Origin: Acidobacteriota bacterium
GTDB lineage: Bacteria > Acidobacteriota > Terriglobia > Terriglobales > Acidobacteriaceae
Direction of reading: 5' to 3'
Assembly: GCA_021780095.1 (NCBI GenBank)
Contig: JAJXZK010000004.1
Coordinates: 1 to 6,750, forward strand
Length of the DNA: 6,750 nucleotides
Part shown: positions 6,093 through 6,750 of the stretch, piece after piece
How the letters are laid out: every line of letters begins with the position of its first letter
Position numbering within the stretch: position 1 is the first letter of the stretch
Translations under genes and position numbers: made by a program
The notes under the pieces: generated by a model
The model's database searches: none
The model's input: the letters and a program-made list of their open reading frames with translations, nothing else
What the model was told of the DNA's origin: nothing

Positions 6093-6750
6093 TTAGATGA
6101 TTACGCCAAAGGGCTTTCGCAGTGCAAATGCCGTGATCCAGCTGACGACGATAAACCACACGATCCAGGGAATCCCGAATCCGAAAAGACTCACGTCCGC
6201 ATCTGGATATTGAATCTCGATCCAGCGAAATACGCTATCGCGCGGCAGCAGCCTTTCTCCGGGGTAGAGCAGCCAGTTCCACAGCGATGACACTCGCCGG
6301 TCGGAAAGAATGTGCAGCCCAGAGCCGACGGCCACACGTTTTTGAGCGGAGTTTCCGGCCATCCCATCTCCCGGAAGACTGAGGAAGAGTCTGTCCTTTC
6401 CGGGCGTGGTTGCGCGAACTCTCCACACAACCTGGTGCTGATCGGGAACGCGCACAGACGGCGTTTCCACGGCGATGTGGGGGCCGCGAAGCTCAGGAGA
6501 AATGGCATTCAGGTCCACATTGTTGGCCAGGCGGGCAGTCACCAGGGTCTCCTCGCCAACCCGCAACGGGCGATGTCCGTAGACCGTGTCCATCAGCATC
6601 GTCAAGGCGATGATCGGAAGAATAACGATCATCGCTGGCTTCAGCATCAGGCCAAGGTAGCGAGCGTTCCACAACACCAATTGCCCCTGCGCCCGAAACA
6701 CCAGCTGCGGGTCATCTCCGAACAGGCGAAATTCGTAGAGCGCAGCAGAT
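6093..6750 (-). CDS. Membrane protein of unknown function, C-terminal part (5' end outside window)
   Basis: The frame stays open to the right edge of the window (218 visible residues) and ends at TAA 6095-6093, so a GTG at 6701 is internal rather than the start. I do not recognise a named family. The visible part starts with a polar stretch rich in charged residues (LYEFRLFGDDPQL, then FRAQGQLVLWNARYL). A hydrophobic helix follows (about 6588-6653, KPAMIVILPIIALTMLM), then a 130-residue, beta-rich, Pro/Val/Arg-containing region with few hydrophobic runs. A second helix comes last (about 6120-6182, IPWIVWFIVVSWITAFAL), ending in the basic tail RKPFGVII. Positive residues flank the N-side of helix one and the C-side of helix two, so the middle domain probably faces the periplasm. 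An amphipathic segment followed by an inner-membrane helix recalls the Oxa1/EMC3 (DUF106) group, but this is a resemblance only. It is the upstream partner of the lipoprotein gene, 36 bases away. Confidence 0.75.
   Translation of the reverse strand, partial: SAALYEFRLFGDDPQLVFRAQGQLVLWNARYLGLMLKPAMIVILPIIALTMLMDTVYGHRPLRVGEETLVTARLANNVDLNAISPELRGPHIAVETPSVRVPDQHQVVWRVRATTPGKDRLFLSLPGDGMAGNSAQKRVAVGSGLHILSDRRVSSLWNWLLYPGERLLPRDSVFRWIEIQYPDADVSLFGFGIPWIVWFIVVSWITAFALRKPFGVII

Noticed and set aside
6093..6701. Membrane protein starting at GTG 6701
   Set aside because: The frame continues upstream without a stop to the window edge, and the upstream residues (LYEFRLFGDDPQL) look like real coding sequence.

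Overview
The window holds four protein-coding genes on a chromosomal segment of moderately high GC: the 3' part of dnaE on the plus strand, then three minus-strand genes. Read in transcription order, the minus-strand genes are a membrane protein that enters from the right edge, a sulfatase-like lipoprotein with a C-terminal TPR block, and a secreted GH78-family alpha-L-rhamnosidase-like protein. No tRNA, rRNA, CRISPR array, insertion sequence or attachment site was seen. No stretch over 300 bases lacks a gene; the gaps are 42, 67 and 36 bases.

Organism: the style of the DnaE C-terminus, a secreted rhamnosidase and a lipoprotein 'sulfatase' with TPRs point to a soil-type diderm bacterium, most likely Acidobacteriota (Terriglobia-like). 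This is judged from protein style and memory, not from a search, at about 0.6 confidence. The dnaE neighbour and the absence of mobile-element marks suggest ordinary chromosome rather than a mobile island.

Layout: bases 1-1471 are the last 489 codons of DnaE (thumb/fingers end, helix-hairpin-helix, clamp-binding peptide, OB fold). Bases 1472-1513 are a convergent gap overlapped by a 9-bp inverted repeat. Bases 1514-3955 (minus) encode the GH78-like enzyme. Bases 3956-4022 hold a good candidate sigma70-type promoter whose spacer is filled by a 16-bp AT-rich dyad. Bases 4023-6056 (minus) encode the sulfatase-fold/TPR lipoprotein. Bases 6057-6092 hold its ribosome binding site in a small hairpin loop. 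Bases 6093-6750 (minus) are the C-terminal part of an unrecognised two-helix membrane protein that continues past the window.

How the genes may work together (inference): the membrane protein and the AlkP-superfamily lipoprotein are probably co-transcribed. The GH78 gene can be read with them and probably also from its own, possibly repressed, promoter. Both exported enzymes act on the outer side of the inner membrane or beyond, so a role in processing a rhamnose-containing or otherwise decorated glycan is plausible but unproven. Three points merit a second look. The AlkP protein has Thr where sulfatases have the formylglycine Cys/Ser. The GH78 protein has Asp where the family has the general-acid Glu. 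The GH78 promoter has a dyad inside its spacer.
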